34,192 nucleotides of DNA. It comes from Gammaproteobacteria bacterium. GTDB taxonomy: Bacteria; Pseudomonadota; Gammaproteobacteria; Tenderiales; Tenderiaceae. The stretch spans positions 1 to 34,192 of the forward strand of contig JAKFXL010000019.1 in NCBI GenBank assembly GCA_021731365.1. Direction: 5' to 3'. The notes under the pieces were generated by a model, which was given only the letters and a program-made list of their open reading frames with translations, was not told where the DNA came from and ran no database searches. Shown piece after piece: positions 1 through 9,337 of the stretch. Each line of letters starts with the position of its first letter. The stretch's first letter is position 1. Position numbers and translations under genes: made by a program.

Positions 1-242
1 TTGCGATGCTTGTGATCAGCCACGATCTGAATCTGGTTGCGCGATTGGCGGACCAGGTGCTGGTGATGCATGGCGGCCGTCTCCTGGAAAAGGGGGCAAC
101 GCGGAGAGTACTGACAAATCCGCAACACCCCTACACAGAACAGCTGTTAAGAGCCGTGCCGCGACTGACAGCGTACAGCCGCAGCGTCGACCTGAGCGAT
201 CACAGCAACCTCTCGGTTGAGAACGGAGTGGTGCTGCCATGA
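1..242 (+). CDS. ABC transporter ATP-binding protein, dipeptide/nickel type (3' end only)
   Basis: Only the last 80 or so residues are in the window; the reading frame is already open at base 3, so the gene starts upstream. The visible part begins with the H-loop (ISHDL), which follows the Walker B region in ABC ATPases, then the D/H-loop-distal segment and a C-terminal HPYTEQLL stretch characteristic of the Opp/Dpp/Nik family of peptide and nickel importers. By family knowledge it would power uptake through an inner-membrane permease pair. Its stop codon overlaps the start of the next ATPase by 4 bp (ATGA), the arrangement expected for the paired ATPases (DppD/DppF, NikD/NikE) of these importers. 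The substrate cannot be read from this fragment. Confidence 0.85.
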   Translation, partial: AMLVISHDLNLVARLADQVLVMHGGRLLEKGATRRVLTNPQHPYTEQLLRAVPRLTAYSRSVDLSDHSNLSVENGVVLP

Positions 243-1051
243 GCGAAATCCTGTTACAGATCGACTCAGTGAGCCGGACCTATCGTAGTCTTGGCGGCAT
301 GTTCAGCGGCAAGCGCTATCACGTTGCAGCAGTGCAGGAGGTGACGCTGAATATCGCTGCTGGCGAGGTGGTGGGGCTGGTGGGTGAGAGCGGTTCTGGC
401 AAAAGCACCCTGGCGCGTATGGTGGTTGGCCTTGAACGTCCCGATCACGGGCGGATCATGATTGATCAGCACCAGATCAATGGCGCACGCGGTACCACGT
501 TACGACAGTTGCGCCGCACGGTGCAGATGGTGTTTCAGAACCCCTATACCGCGCTTGATCCGTTACAACGGATTGATGACGCCATTGTTGAGCCACTCTC
601 CAACTTTCAACCCTTAACCAAACACGAACGTAAACAGATCGTTTGCGAGGCGTTGAATGATGTGGGTCTTCCCCAACGCCTGCTGCACGCCTATCCCTAT
701 CAGCTCAGCGGCGGCGAACGGCAGCGTGTCTGCATCGCCCGCGCCCTGAGCGTTAAACCAAAACTGCTGGTGTGTGACGAGGCGGTGTCGGCGTTGGACA
801 AGACCGTTCAGGCGCAGGTGTTAAGGCTGTTGCGAGAACTGCAACAACGGCATGGTCTGACGATCCTGTTCATCTCCCACGATCTGGCGGCCGTGAACAT
901 GCTCTGCGACCGTCTGGCGGTGATGCGCAGGGGCCGCATCGTCGAAACCGGAAGCTGCAAACAGGTGCTCTCCGATCCGGGCCATCCCTATACCCAGAGC
1001 CTGCTGTATGCCAGCCGGTACCTGGAGCTGGGTGATGTTGGTTTGAGGTAA
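239..1051 (+). CDS. ABC transporter ATP-binding protein, DppF/NikE-like
   Basis: Complete 270-aa nucleotide-binding subunit, the second ATPase of a heterodimeric peptide/nickel-type importer. Walker A is GESGSGKST at residues 49-57, the Q-loop glutamine is Q100, the signature LSGGE is at 156-160, Walker B LLVCDE is at 176-181, and the H-loop histidine is H214. It ends with an HPYTQSLL motif but lacks the long C-terminal extension of OppF-class proteins (over 320 aa), so its length is closer to NikE (about 268 aa). It is translationally coupled to the preceding ATPase by a 4-bp overlap and is followed 114 bp downstream by a TonB-dependent receptor on the same strand. This suggests an outer-to-inner membrane uptake route for a metal complex or small peptide. 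The substrate is inferred, not shown. Confidence 0.9.
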   Translation: MSEILLQIDSVSRTYRSLGGMFSGKRYHVAAVQEVTLNIAAGEVVGLVGESGSGKSTLARMVVGLERPDHGRIMIDQHQINGARGTTLRQLRRTVQMVFQNPYTALDPLQRIDDAIVEPLSNFQPLTKHERKQIVCEALNDVGLPQRLLHAYPYQLSGGERQRVCIARALSVKPKLLVCDEAVSALDKTVQAQVLRLLRELQQRHGLTILFISHDLAAVNMLCDRLAVMRRGRIVETGSCKQVLSDPGHPYTQSLLYASRYLELGDVGLR

Positions 1052-1120
1052 CTCCGTCAACGCAATTAAAGGTATGGCGGCGCGCTGGCGACAGGGGGCT
1101 GCTTTGTAGTCGTACGAGAT

Positions 1121-1134
1121 AAAAACATGTTTTT
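1121..1134. repeat. 14-bp perfect palindrome upstream of the TonB receptor gene
   Basis: AAAAACATGTTTTT is a perfect palindrome lying 31 bp before the receptor start codon, in the leader or promoter of that gene. It could be an operator, but it is AT-rich and matches no Fur, Zur or NikR consensus that I recognise. The downstream AAGGAG (about 1150-1157) is the ribosome-binding site for the receptor. Confidence 0.4.
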
Positions 1135-1165
1135 TTGAAATCAAATCTAAAAAGGAGAATTAGAG

Positions 1166-3184
1166 ATGCGTCATTCAAATCGATTAGTGTTGGCCAGCAG
1201 CGTGGCCACACTGTTTTCCGTCATCAGCCACGCCAGTTGGGCGGCGGATACCACGGCCAGGACATTGCCGGAGATCACCGTTAAAGGCGAGGCGATGGAG
1301 GCGGCCAACAAGTCATTCACTGTGAACGTGGTTGAGCGTCAGCAGCTCGAAGAGCGCAATGTCGCCGATGTATTGCGCGCCATTGAAGAGGTGCCCGGTG
1401 TGACCATGAGCGCCGGTGCTTATGCACAGGGCGGAGTGGCGAGTGCATTCCAGATACGCGGCTTTGCCGGCGGCGGTCATGGCAGTGATGCAGCAGTATA
1501 TATAGATGGTATTCCACTCAACGAAGGCGATTCGCACAGTGATGGTTTTGCGGATACCAATGTTCTTATGCCCATCGAACTTGGCAGACTCAGCGTCTAT
1601 AAAGGGCCCGTCTCGCCGTTGTATGGCAACTTTGCACGCGGCGGTACCTTGGCGTTTGAAACGCGCAAGGGCGGTGAGTATCAGGAGGTGGACGTTTTTT
1701 TAGGGTCATTTAATACATTCAATGCCCAGATGGCGATGGCCGGAGCCGTGGGTCCGCTATCCAGCAACTTCGCCGTGCAGGCCTACAATAGCGATGGTTG
1801 GCGTGAGCACCAGGAGTACAACAAGGCCACCGCCTCCGGACGCGTGGCCTATAAACTCGACGGCAACTCCGAAGTGGCGCTCTCAATGCGTGGCCATAAT
1901 GGTGATTTTAATGCCCCGGGTTATATCACTGAGGCGCAGTTTAATAGTGGTGAGTCGGGGCGTCAGGGACGTGCACCTACGGCGGAAGATGATGGCGGTT
2001 ATAAAGATTTTTATACCCAGCGCATCGACTACAACACCATGTTGAGCGACAAGACCAAGCTGCTGGTCTTCGGTTATGCAGTGCAGGAGGATTTTGTCCG
2101 TTTTGCCAAATTCAGTTACACACCGACGGGGCAGCGTGAAGACAATTACAAACGCGATGTGCTGGGGCTGGGGGCGAGCCTGAATGGCGAGTCCACTGTC
2201 GGCGGCAAACCTGCATTCTGGGTTGCTGGCGTTGAGTACTACGACGAGACTACCGACAACGCCCGTTATGACAGCAGCAACCGCATCCGCTCTGGAACCC
2301 AATGGAACCGGCAGCTGACCAACAAGACCACCTCGGCGTTTGGTCAGATTGATGTTGCTTGGAGTCCGCTGTTCACCCCGACCCTGGGATTGCGTTACGA
2401 CACCTTTGACGGTGACAACCGGGACAACCTCACCAATAATGTACTCCCCATGCAGGATTACTCCAGCTTCAGTCCAAAACTGGGGGTGCGCTCCACGGTG
2501 TCGCCCAACTGGCAGCTGCGTGGTAGCGTTGCCAGCGGCTACGCCCTGCCAGGAGGCATAGCCAAATATGACCCCGCTGTGAATGCCAATCCAGTGCAGT
2601 ATTGGCAATATGAGGCGGGTGTCAGTGGTACACCGGCAGCGCAGTGGTTTGTTGATGTTGCGGCATTTATTCTTGACTCCTCCGATGAGATTCAGATAGT
2701 CGCTGGCGAAGCCAGGAATTATGGCGCAACACGCCGCAGTGGCCTTGAGGGTGAGGTGCGTTACACACCGGTTATGAATGTGGAGCTGGCAGCGTTGCTG
2801 GGGCTGTTTGACAGCGAGGTCAGGACCAATGCGGATACTGCCATGGTTGGCAAATCTGTCACCAGCGTGCCAAAACAGACCGCCACACTCAAGGCCAGCT
2901 ATGCGCCGCTCGTTGGCGCTGGTGGGACGGTGGCGTGGCGTTCGACAGGCGCCTACTATCTTACAGGCGACAACAGCCAGCAGTATGATGGTTTCGACGT
3001 GGTCGATGTGACGGCGTTTTACACCTTCAACGGGAGCGAGAGCCGCAGCATGAAACTCTATGCGGAGATCAAAAACCTGTTCGACAAAACCTACGCCGAG
3101 GCGGTGTGGTACGGCAGCGGTACCAAGAACTATTCGCCTGCCGCGCAGCGCAACTTAGGCGTGGGGTTGGCAATGAAGTTCTGA
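1166..3184 (+). CDS. TonB-dependent outer-membrane receptor
   Basis: 672-aa outer-membrane receptor. The N-terminus is a Sec signal peptide (positive RHSNR start, hydrophobic core, cleavage after SWA near residue 27). A candidate TonB-box region LPEITVKGE follows, then a plug domain from about residues 45-165 (NVADVLRAIEEVPGV, QIRGF, VYIDGIPL, LSVYKGPVSPLYG) and a 22-strand-type barrel from about 170 to the end. The last residue is phenylalanine, the usual barrel-assembly signal, and a typical C-terminal block (LYAEIKNLFDKTYAEAVWY) precedes it. The start is supported by an AAGGAG site. The plug has a His/Asp-rich stretch (GGGHGSD, EGDSHSDGFAD), which may or may not matter for the ligand. The neighbours are two ABC ATPases of the peptide/nickel class, so the likely role is energised import of a metal chelate or small peptide; the ligand is unknown. 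Confidence 0.92.
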   Translation: MRHSNRLVLASSVATLFSVISHASWAADTTARTLPEITVKGEAMEAANKSFTVNVVERQQLEERNVADVLRAIEEVPGVTMSAGAYAQGGVASAFQIRGFAGGGHGSDAAVYIDGIPLNEGDSHSDGFADTNVLMPIELGRLSVYKGPVSPLYGNFARGGTLAFETRKGGEYQEVDVFLGSFNTFNAQMAMAGAVGPLSSNFAVQAYNSDGWREHQEYNKATASGRVAYKLDGNSEVALSMRGHNGDFNAPGYITEAQFNSGESGRQGRAPTAEDDGGYKDFYTQRIDYNTMLSDKTKLLVFGYAVQEDFVRFAKFSYTPTGQREDNYKRDVLGLGASLNGESTVGGKPAFWVAGVEYYDETTDNARYDSSNRIRSGTQWNRQLTNKTTSAFGQIDVAWSPLFTPTLGLRYDTFDGDNRDNLTNNVLPMQDYSSFSPKLGVRSTVSPNWQLRGSVASGYALPGGIAKYDPAVNANPVQYWQYEAGVSGTPAAQWFVDVAAFILDSSDEIQIVAGEARNYGATRRSGLEGEVRYTPVMNVELAALLGLFDSEVRTNADTAMVGKSVTSVPKQTATLKASYAPLVGAGGTVAWRSTGAYYLTGDNSQQYDGFDVVDVTAFYTFNGSESRSMKLYAEIKNLFDKTYAEAVWYGSGTKNYSPAAQRNLGVGLAMKF

Positions 3185-3271
3185 TGGATGTGGGTCCCGC
3201 GTGCGTACATATTTAGAATAGGGTGTTGATGTGCCCAGGCGGGGCGAGCGTAAAAAATTGTGTTTCTATTC

Positions 3272-3297
3272 TCCGCCAGCAATCCGTTGCTGGCGGA
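3272..3297. terminator. Stem-loop between convergent receptor gene and glgA
   Basis: An 11-bp perfect stem (TCCGCCAGCAA / TTGCTGGCGGA) with a TCCG tetraloop lies between the 3' ends of the TonB receptor gene (+) and glgA (-). Neither side has a long T-tract directly after the stem, so it may be a bidirectional but not classical intrinsic terminator, or a 3'-end protecting hairpin. Confidence 0.55.
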
Positions 3298-3318
3298 AAA
3301 GAGTCCCTTCCCCTGTAT

Positions 3319-4845
3319 TTATAATGGCCATTCTGGTACTGCTTGTACCGGTGCAAGTCTGTTCATATCCGCAACATCGTCATTACGATGTTGTATAGCG
3401 TGCTCATACAGTGTCAGGTAGTGGCGCGCGCTCTGCTTCCAGCTGAAATCCTGTTTCATGCCGCTGACCATCAGCTGCTGCCAGACCTTGGGCTGTGTGT
3501 GGTAGAGCTGGATGGCACGTTGGCTGGCGGTCCACAGGCCATCACTGGTGGAGGTCTCAAACTGGAAACCGGTGGCGCTGCCGGCGGCAATATTGATCTC
3601 ATTGGCGTCAACAACGGTATCGGCCAGGCCGCCGGTGTGGCGGACGATGGGTACGGTGCCGTAGCGCAGGCTGTAGATCTGGTTGAGACCACACGGCTCA
3701 AAGCGTGATGGCATCAGGAAGATGTCGGCCCCGGCCTCTATCTGGTGGGCCAGCGGTTCGTTGTAACCGATGTGTACGGCGACGCTGTAGGGGTGGGCGG
3801 CGGCGATATCCAATAGGGATTGCTGAAACCGTTTGTCGCCGCTGCCAAGCACTACCAGCTGTGCGTTCTGTGCGATTAGCTGGGGGATAATGGCTAGCAC
3901 CAGATCGATCCCCTTCTGCTCCACCAGTCGGCCAACCAGTCCAAAGAGTGGGGTATTTGCCCGTTGTGGCAATCCAAACTGTTGTTGCAGTGCCTGTTTA
4001 TTGAGGGCCTTGCCACTCAGGTCACGGTGGTTAAAGGGGGCAGCCAGATGTGGGTCTGTGGCGGGATTCCACTCCTTATAGTCAATGCCATTGAGGATGC
4101 CGGTCAGCCGTTTGGCGCGATAGTTGAGCAGCCCTTCCAGTCCGTACCCCAATGCCTGGCTGCGGATCTCTTTGGCGTAGGTGGGGCTGACGGTATTGAT
4201 CATGTCGGCATAAGCTAATCCCCCTTTGATGAAGGAGAGGCCGCCGTGGAACTCCAGCCCATGCATGCCCCAGAGCTGTTTGGGTAGGTCCAGGGTAATA
4301 AAGGTGTCGGGATGGAAGTAGCCGTGGTAGGCGAGGTTGTGAATGGTAAACACCGTGGCCGGGCGTTTGGGGTGCAGCGACAGCAGTGCCGGGATCAGGC
4401 CGCACTGCCAGTCATTGCAGTGCACGACATCCGGCTGCCAATCCAGCCCCGTCTGGTTGAGGGCAACGGCGCTGACGGTTTTGGCAAAGGTGGCAAAACG
4501 TTCGGCGTTGTCGGTCCAATCTTCGCCTTCAGCATCGAGGTAGGGGCCACCCTGGCGGTCAAAATGGTGCGGTGAGTCGACCAGCAGCAGTTTGACGCTG
4601 GTGCCGGGAAAGCGCCCTTCCAGCAGGCGGACCGTCTCTGGCACCCCCTCCGCGTGGATGCTGATCAGCGTCAGCCCGGTGACTTTCTGTAAAATCTCGC
4701 GGTAGGCGGGCATGATGATGCAGACATCCTGCTTTAATGTCTTGAGTGCGGCGGGCAGGCTGCCAGCAACATCACCAAGACCACCGGTCTTTATCAGGGG
4801 GTAAGCCTCACTGGCTACAAAAAGGATTTTCTGACTGTTTGACAT
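3319..4845 (-). CDS. glgA: Glycogen synthase (ADP-glucose)
   Basis: 508-aa GT5-family glycogen synthase that transfers glucose from ADP-glucose to the non-reducing end of an alpha-1,4-glucan in the cytoplasm. The N-terminal KTGGLGDV motif (K19) is the ADP-glucose-binding signature. The N-terminal Rossmann half carries DVVHCNDWQCGLIP and FTIHNLAYHG. The C-terminal GT-B half carries LFGLVGRLVEQKGIDL and the SRFEPCGLNQIYSLRYGTVPIVRHTGGLADTV region (given here in pieces) with the retaining-GT acidic residue. The in-frame GTG at 4860 lacks a ribosome-binding site, whereas the ATG at 4845 has AGGAA at a good distance, so I chose the ATG. The gene is slightly longer than E. coli GlgA (477 aa) because of a C-terminal extension. 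It is transcribed divergently from gnd-zwf-pgi and has no glgB, glgC or glgP beside it here. Confidence 0.95.
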   Translation of the reverse strand: MSNSQKILFVASEAYPLIKTGGLGDVAGSLPAALKTLKQDVCIIMPAYREILQKVTGLTLISIHAEGVPETVRLLEGRFPGTSVKLLLVDSPHHFDRQGGPYLDAEGEDWTDNAERFATFAKTVSAVALNQTGLDWQPDVVHCNDWQCGLIPALLSLHPKRPATVFTIHNLAYHGYFHPDTFITLDLPKQLWGMHGLEFHGGLSFIKGGLAYADMINTVSPTYAKEIRSQALGYGLEGLLNYRAKRLTGILNGIDYKEWNPATDPHLAAPFNHRDLSGKALNKQALQQQFGLPQRANTPLFGLVGRLVEQKGIDLVLAIIPQLIAQNAQLVVLGSGDKRFQQSLLDIAAAHPYSVAVHIGYNEPLAHQIEAGADIFLMPSRFEPCGLNQIYSLRYGTVPIVRHTGGLADTVVDANEINIAAGSATGFQFETSTSDGLWTASQRAIQLYHTQPKVWQQLMVSGMKQDFSWKQSARHYLTLYEHAIQHRNDDVADMNRLAPVQAVPEWPL

Positions 4846-5160
4846 GCCTGTTCCTGCCACTGCGAGGGGGGAGTTGCCTATGTTGCTGGCAATTTTTGAT
4901 CTGAAGAATAACAGAGCAGGGCCAAAGTGTGAAAACTCTGGCCAGGGTGGTGGGGCGGTTTATGGAGTGTAAACACATCGATAGCGTGGATATTGATGGT
5001 GTTTACTCAAGTTTCGTAGCGTTGAGACGACTACACTGGGGTTGTCGGGGGGTGCTGATGGTCCCCGCTTTGATTTGTGAATACATTGCCGGTATCGTCT
5101 ACCTTGAAGGTTGAGTGCTGGCGTACTGATATATGGACTGTTCCAGGAAGGAGTTGGCTT
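4846..5160. promoter_or_regulatory. Divergent control region between glgA and gnd
   Basis: 315 bp without a convincing gene; the short open frame from 4929 to 5114 has no ribosome-binding site and no recognisable protein. It should hold promoters for glgA (leftwards) and gnd-zwf-pgi (rightwards). The clearest element is the inverted repeat GTAAACAC (4969-4976) / GTGTTTAC (4999-5006). A weaker GGCCA/TGGCC pair lies around 4919-4943. I could not assign a confident -35/-10 pair. GGAAGGAG at 5146-5153 is the gnd ribosome-binding site. Confidence 0.5.
4969..5006. repeat. Spaced inverted repeat GTAAACAC/GTGTTTAC
   Basis: Two 8-bp arms in perfect inverted orientation, 22 bp apart, with start-to-start distance 30 bp (close to three helical turns). 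The similarity extends outward (GAG and ATC flanks, each with one base of slippage). The left arm is itself near-palindromic (GTGTAAACAC). It lies midway between two divergent central-carbon transcription units, which makes it a candidate operator. It does not match the HexR consensus I know for zwf/gnd control. Confidence 0.45.
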
Positions 5161-6075
5161 ATGCGTATGGCAATGATCGGTTTGGGGAAGATGGGTGGCA
5201 ATATGGCGCGTCGCCTCTGTCGTGGCGGCGTGGAGGTGGTGGGTTACAATCGCTCCGCTGAGATTGTGGAGACGCTGGTGGCGGAGGAGGGCATGATCGC
5301 GTCCACCTCGCTGCGCGATGCGGTGGGCAAGTTGCAGACACCACGGATAGTCTGGCTGATGTTGCCCAGTGGTGAGCCAACTGAACAGGCGTTGCAGGAT
5401 TTAGTATCAATGCTGGAGCCGGGCGATGTGGTGGTGGATGGTGGTAACTCTAATTATCACGACAGCCAACGTCGCGGGGTGCTGTTGAAATCACACGGTA
5501 TCGGATTTATGGACGCCGGGACTTCCGGTGGTGTTTGGGGGTTGGCGAACGGTTACTGCTTGATGGTGGGCGGCGAACCGGAGGTGGCGGCGCAGGTGGA
5601 GCCAGCGCTGAAGGTATTGGCACCCGCCGCTGATCGCGGTTGGGCCCATGTGGGACCGGTAGGTGCGGGCCACTTTACCAAGATGATTCATAACGGTATC
5701 GAATACGGCATGATGCAGGCGATGGCCGAAGGGTTTGCGCTGCTGAAAGGGAAGGGTGAGTTTGATCTCGATCTGGCTAAAATTTCTGAGCTGTGGCGCC
5801 ACTCATCGGTGGTGAGAAGCTGGCTGCTGGATCTGACCGCCGAGGCGTTGAGTCAGGATCAGCAGCTTAAAGATGTTGCCCCATACGTGCCAGATTCCGG
5901 TGAGGGACGCTGGACGGTGATTGAATCGATTGATCAGGGCACCGCTGCGCCGGTACTGAGTTTGGCCTTGAGTATGCGTTTCACCAGTCAGGACAGTGAG
6001 GGTTATGACTTCAAGCTGCTCTCCATGATGCGTAACGCCTTTGGTGGCCATGCGGTGAAAAAGGCCGGCTCATGA
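5161..6075 (+). CDS. gnd: 6-phosphogluconate dehydrogenase, short decarboxylating form
   Basis: 304-aa 6-phosphogluconate dehydrogenase, converting 6-phosphogluconate to ribulose 5-phosphate with CO2 release and NAD(P)H formation in the pentose-phosphate pathway. The N-terminal Rossmann fingerprint is [28 protein letters not shown], the active-site [19 protein letters not shown] and [17 protein letters not shown] (catalytic lysine in TKMIHNG) follow in family order. The length matches the roughly 300-aa short class (YqeC/GndA-like, often NAD-preferring) rather than the 470-aa E. coli Gnd. The frame is open upstream to 5077, but the ATG at 5161 has a strong GGAAGGAG site and begins exactly at the conserved Rossmann strand. 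The stop overlaps the zwf start by 4 bp (ATGA), so the two are translationally coupled. Confidence 0.93.
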   Translation: MRMAMIGLGKMGGNMARRLCRGGVEVVGYNRSAEIVETLVAEEGMIASTSLRDAVGKLQTPRIVWLMLPSGEPTEQALQDLVSMLEPGDVVVDGGNSNYHDSQRRGVLLKSHGIGFMDAGTSGGVWGLANGYCLMVGGEPEVAAQVEPALKVLAPAADRGWAHVGPVGAGHFTKMIHNGIEYGMMQAMAEGFALLKGKGEFDLDLAKISELWRHSSVVRSWLLDLTAEALSQDQQLKDVAPYVPDSGEGRWTVIESIDQGTAAPVLSLALSMRFTSQDSEGYDFKLLSMMRNAFGGHAVKKAGS

Positions 6076-7586
6076 GTAAACTGCCTCCTTGTACGATTGT
6101 TATCTTTGGTGCCACGGGTAATCTGTCGCGGCTGAAGTTGATGCCGGCGCTGTTTCGGCTCGATTCTGAAAAACGGTTGCCAGAAGGCTCCAAGGTATTG
6201 GCCTTTGGCCGCCGTGCCTGGGACCGGCAGCAGTGGCTGGATGAAGTGGCCAAGATGCTGACGGAGAAGTATCCCCGTGGTTATGATGAAGAGGCGTTTC
6301 TGAGTTTCAGTGAGAAGCTTGACTACCATCAGGGGGATCTGGAGGAGGAGAGTGCCTATGTTGAGTTGAAGGAAAAACTGGCAAACAGCGGCAACTTTCC
6401 CCGCAACGTACTCTATTATATGTCGATCAGCCCGTCGGAGTTTTGTCCAGTGATCGACAAACTTGGCAAGGCCGGGTTGCTGCAGGAGCAACATGGCTGG
6501 GGCCGGGTGGTGGTGGAAAAACCGTTTGGTTACGACCTGCTCAGCGCGCAGTCGCTACAAAAGGGGTTGACCCGTCATCTGAACGAAAACCAGATCTACC
6601 GTATCGACCATTACCTGGGTAAGGCGACTGTACGTAATGTGCTGGTCTTCCGTTTTGCCAACCTGATGCTGGAGCCGTTGTGGAATCGTAACTACATTGA
6701 CCACATTCAGATTACCCACTCTGAAACACTGGGCATTGGCAGTCGCGCCCACTATTACGATAATGCCGGCGCGTTGCGTGACATGTTGCAGAGCCATCTG
6801 TTGCAGCTGCTGGCGCTGGTTGCGATGGAGCCGCCCGCGGGCATGGATGCAGAGTCGTTGCGTGATGAAAAGGTGAAGGTATTGAAGTCAGTACGCCCTA
6901 TCCCGCAAAAGGCGGTACATGCCCACGCCTTTCGTGGTCAATATTCGGCGGGCCAGATTAATGGTCAGTCGGTGCCGGGTTATCTGGAGGAGGAAGATGT
7001 GCCGGGTGACAGCGTGACGGAGACCTACGCGGCGCTTAAACTTTATATCGATAACTGGCGTTGGAAGGGTGTACCCTTTTATGTCCGTACTGGTAAACGG
7101 CTGGCGGAGGGGAGTTCGGCGGTCAGCATCCGTTTCAAACAGCCACCACAGCAGCTTTTTCGTGGCGCACGGCTTGATCAGTTGCAGCCTAACTGGTTGC
7201 TGTTAGGCATTCAGCCCAACGACTGCTTGAAGCTGGAGATCAATGTTAAAGAGCACGGCACGGCCATGAAAACCAGGATGATCAGCCTGGATGCAAGTTA
7301 TCATGAGCAGAGTAAAGGGGCGCAGGGCGACGCCTATGAAGATCTTATCCTGGATGTGATTAAGGGTGACCACTCACTCTTTTTGCGTTACGACGAGGTT
7401 GAGTGGGCCTGGCGCGTAGTGGATCCGATTCTTAAGGTCTGGTCGATGGAGCGTGACTTCATCAATACCTATCCGGCGGGTAGCTGGGGACCACGGGGTA
7501 CATACCGTCTGTTTGATAGAGAAGATCAGTTCTGGCGTCACTCCCTAAGCATTGATGGGAATGATGTGGGATCTGAAGCGTATTGA
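6072..7586 (+). CDS. zwf: Glucose-6-phosphate 1-dehydrogenase
   Basis: 504-aa enzyme oxidising glucose 6-phosphate to 6-phosphogluconolactone with reduction of NADP, the first step of the oxidative pentose-phosphate (or Entner-Doudoroff) route. The nucleotide-binding turn is [11 protein letters not shown] near residue 14, [10 protein letters not shown] lies near 150, and the active-site peptide RIDHYLGK is at residues 177-184, aligned with its E. coli position. [19 protein letters not shown] and the C-terminal WEPILxxW-like segment (VDPILKVW) complete the family pattern. It overlaps gnd by 4 bp and precedes pgi by 43 bp, so gnd-zwf-pgi is probably one transcript. A 6-phosphogluconolactonase gene, commonly paired with zwf, is absent from this cluster. 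Confidence 0.96.
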   Translation: MSKLPPCTIVIFGATGNLSRLKLMPALFRLDSEKRLPEGSKVLAFGRRAWDRQQWLDEVAKMLTEKYPRGYDEEAFLSFSEKLDYHQGDLEEESAYVELKEKLANSGNFPRNVLYYMSISPSEFCPVIDKLGKAGLLQEQHGWGRVVVEKPFGYDLLSAQSLQKGLTRHLNENQIYRIDHYLGKATVRNVLVFRFANLMLEPLWNRNYIDHIQITHSETLGIGSRAHYYDNAGALRDMLQSHLLQLLALVAMEPPAGMDAESLRDEKVKVLKSVRPIPQKAVHAHAFRGQYSAGQINGQSVPGYLEEEDVPGDSVTETYAALKLYIDNWRWKGVPFYVRTGKRLAEGSSAVSIRFKQPPQQLFRGARLDQLQPNWLLLGIQPNDCLKLEINVKEHGTAMKTRMISLDASYHEQSKGAQGDAYEDLILDVIKGDHSLFLRYDEVEWAWRVVDPILKVWSMERDFINTYPAGSWGPRGTYRLFDREDQFWRHSLSIDGNDVGSEAY

Positions 7587-7617
7587 TTACAGAATAAATA
7601 ACCTTTAAAAACAGTAG

Positions 7618-9273
<1,656 letters not shown>

Positions 9274-9337
9274 ATTGAGGTGTAGGTAGTAAAAGAGGGG
9301 CGGTTTTTTTTGCCTGATGGTTCGGCTTTTTTAAACG

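Noticed and set aside
1883-2608. 241-codon minus-strand open frame inside the TonB receptor gene
   Set aside because: Antisense to an intact receptor with signal peptide and C-terminal Phe; no independent support.
4929-5114. 61-codon open frame between glgA and gnd
   Set aside because: No ribosome-binding site, no recognisable sequence, and it covers the likely divergent promoters and the inverted repeat.
9300-9335. Intrinsic terminator after pgi
   Set aside because: Two T-runs are present, but no stem longer than about 3 bp precedes them; not called.
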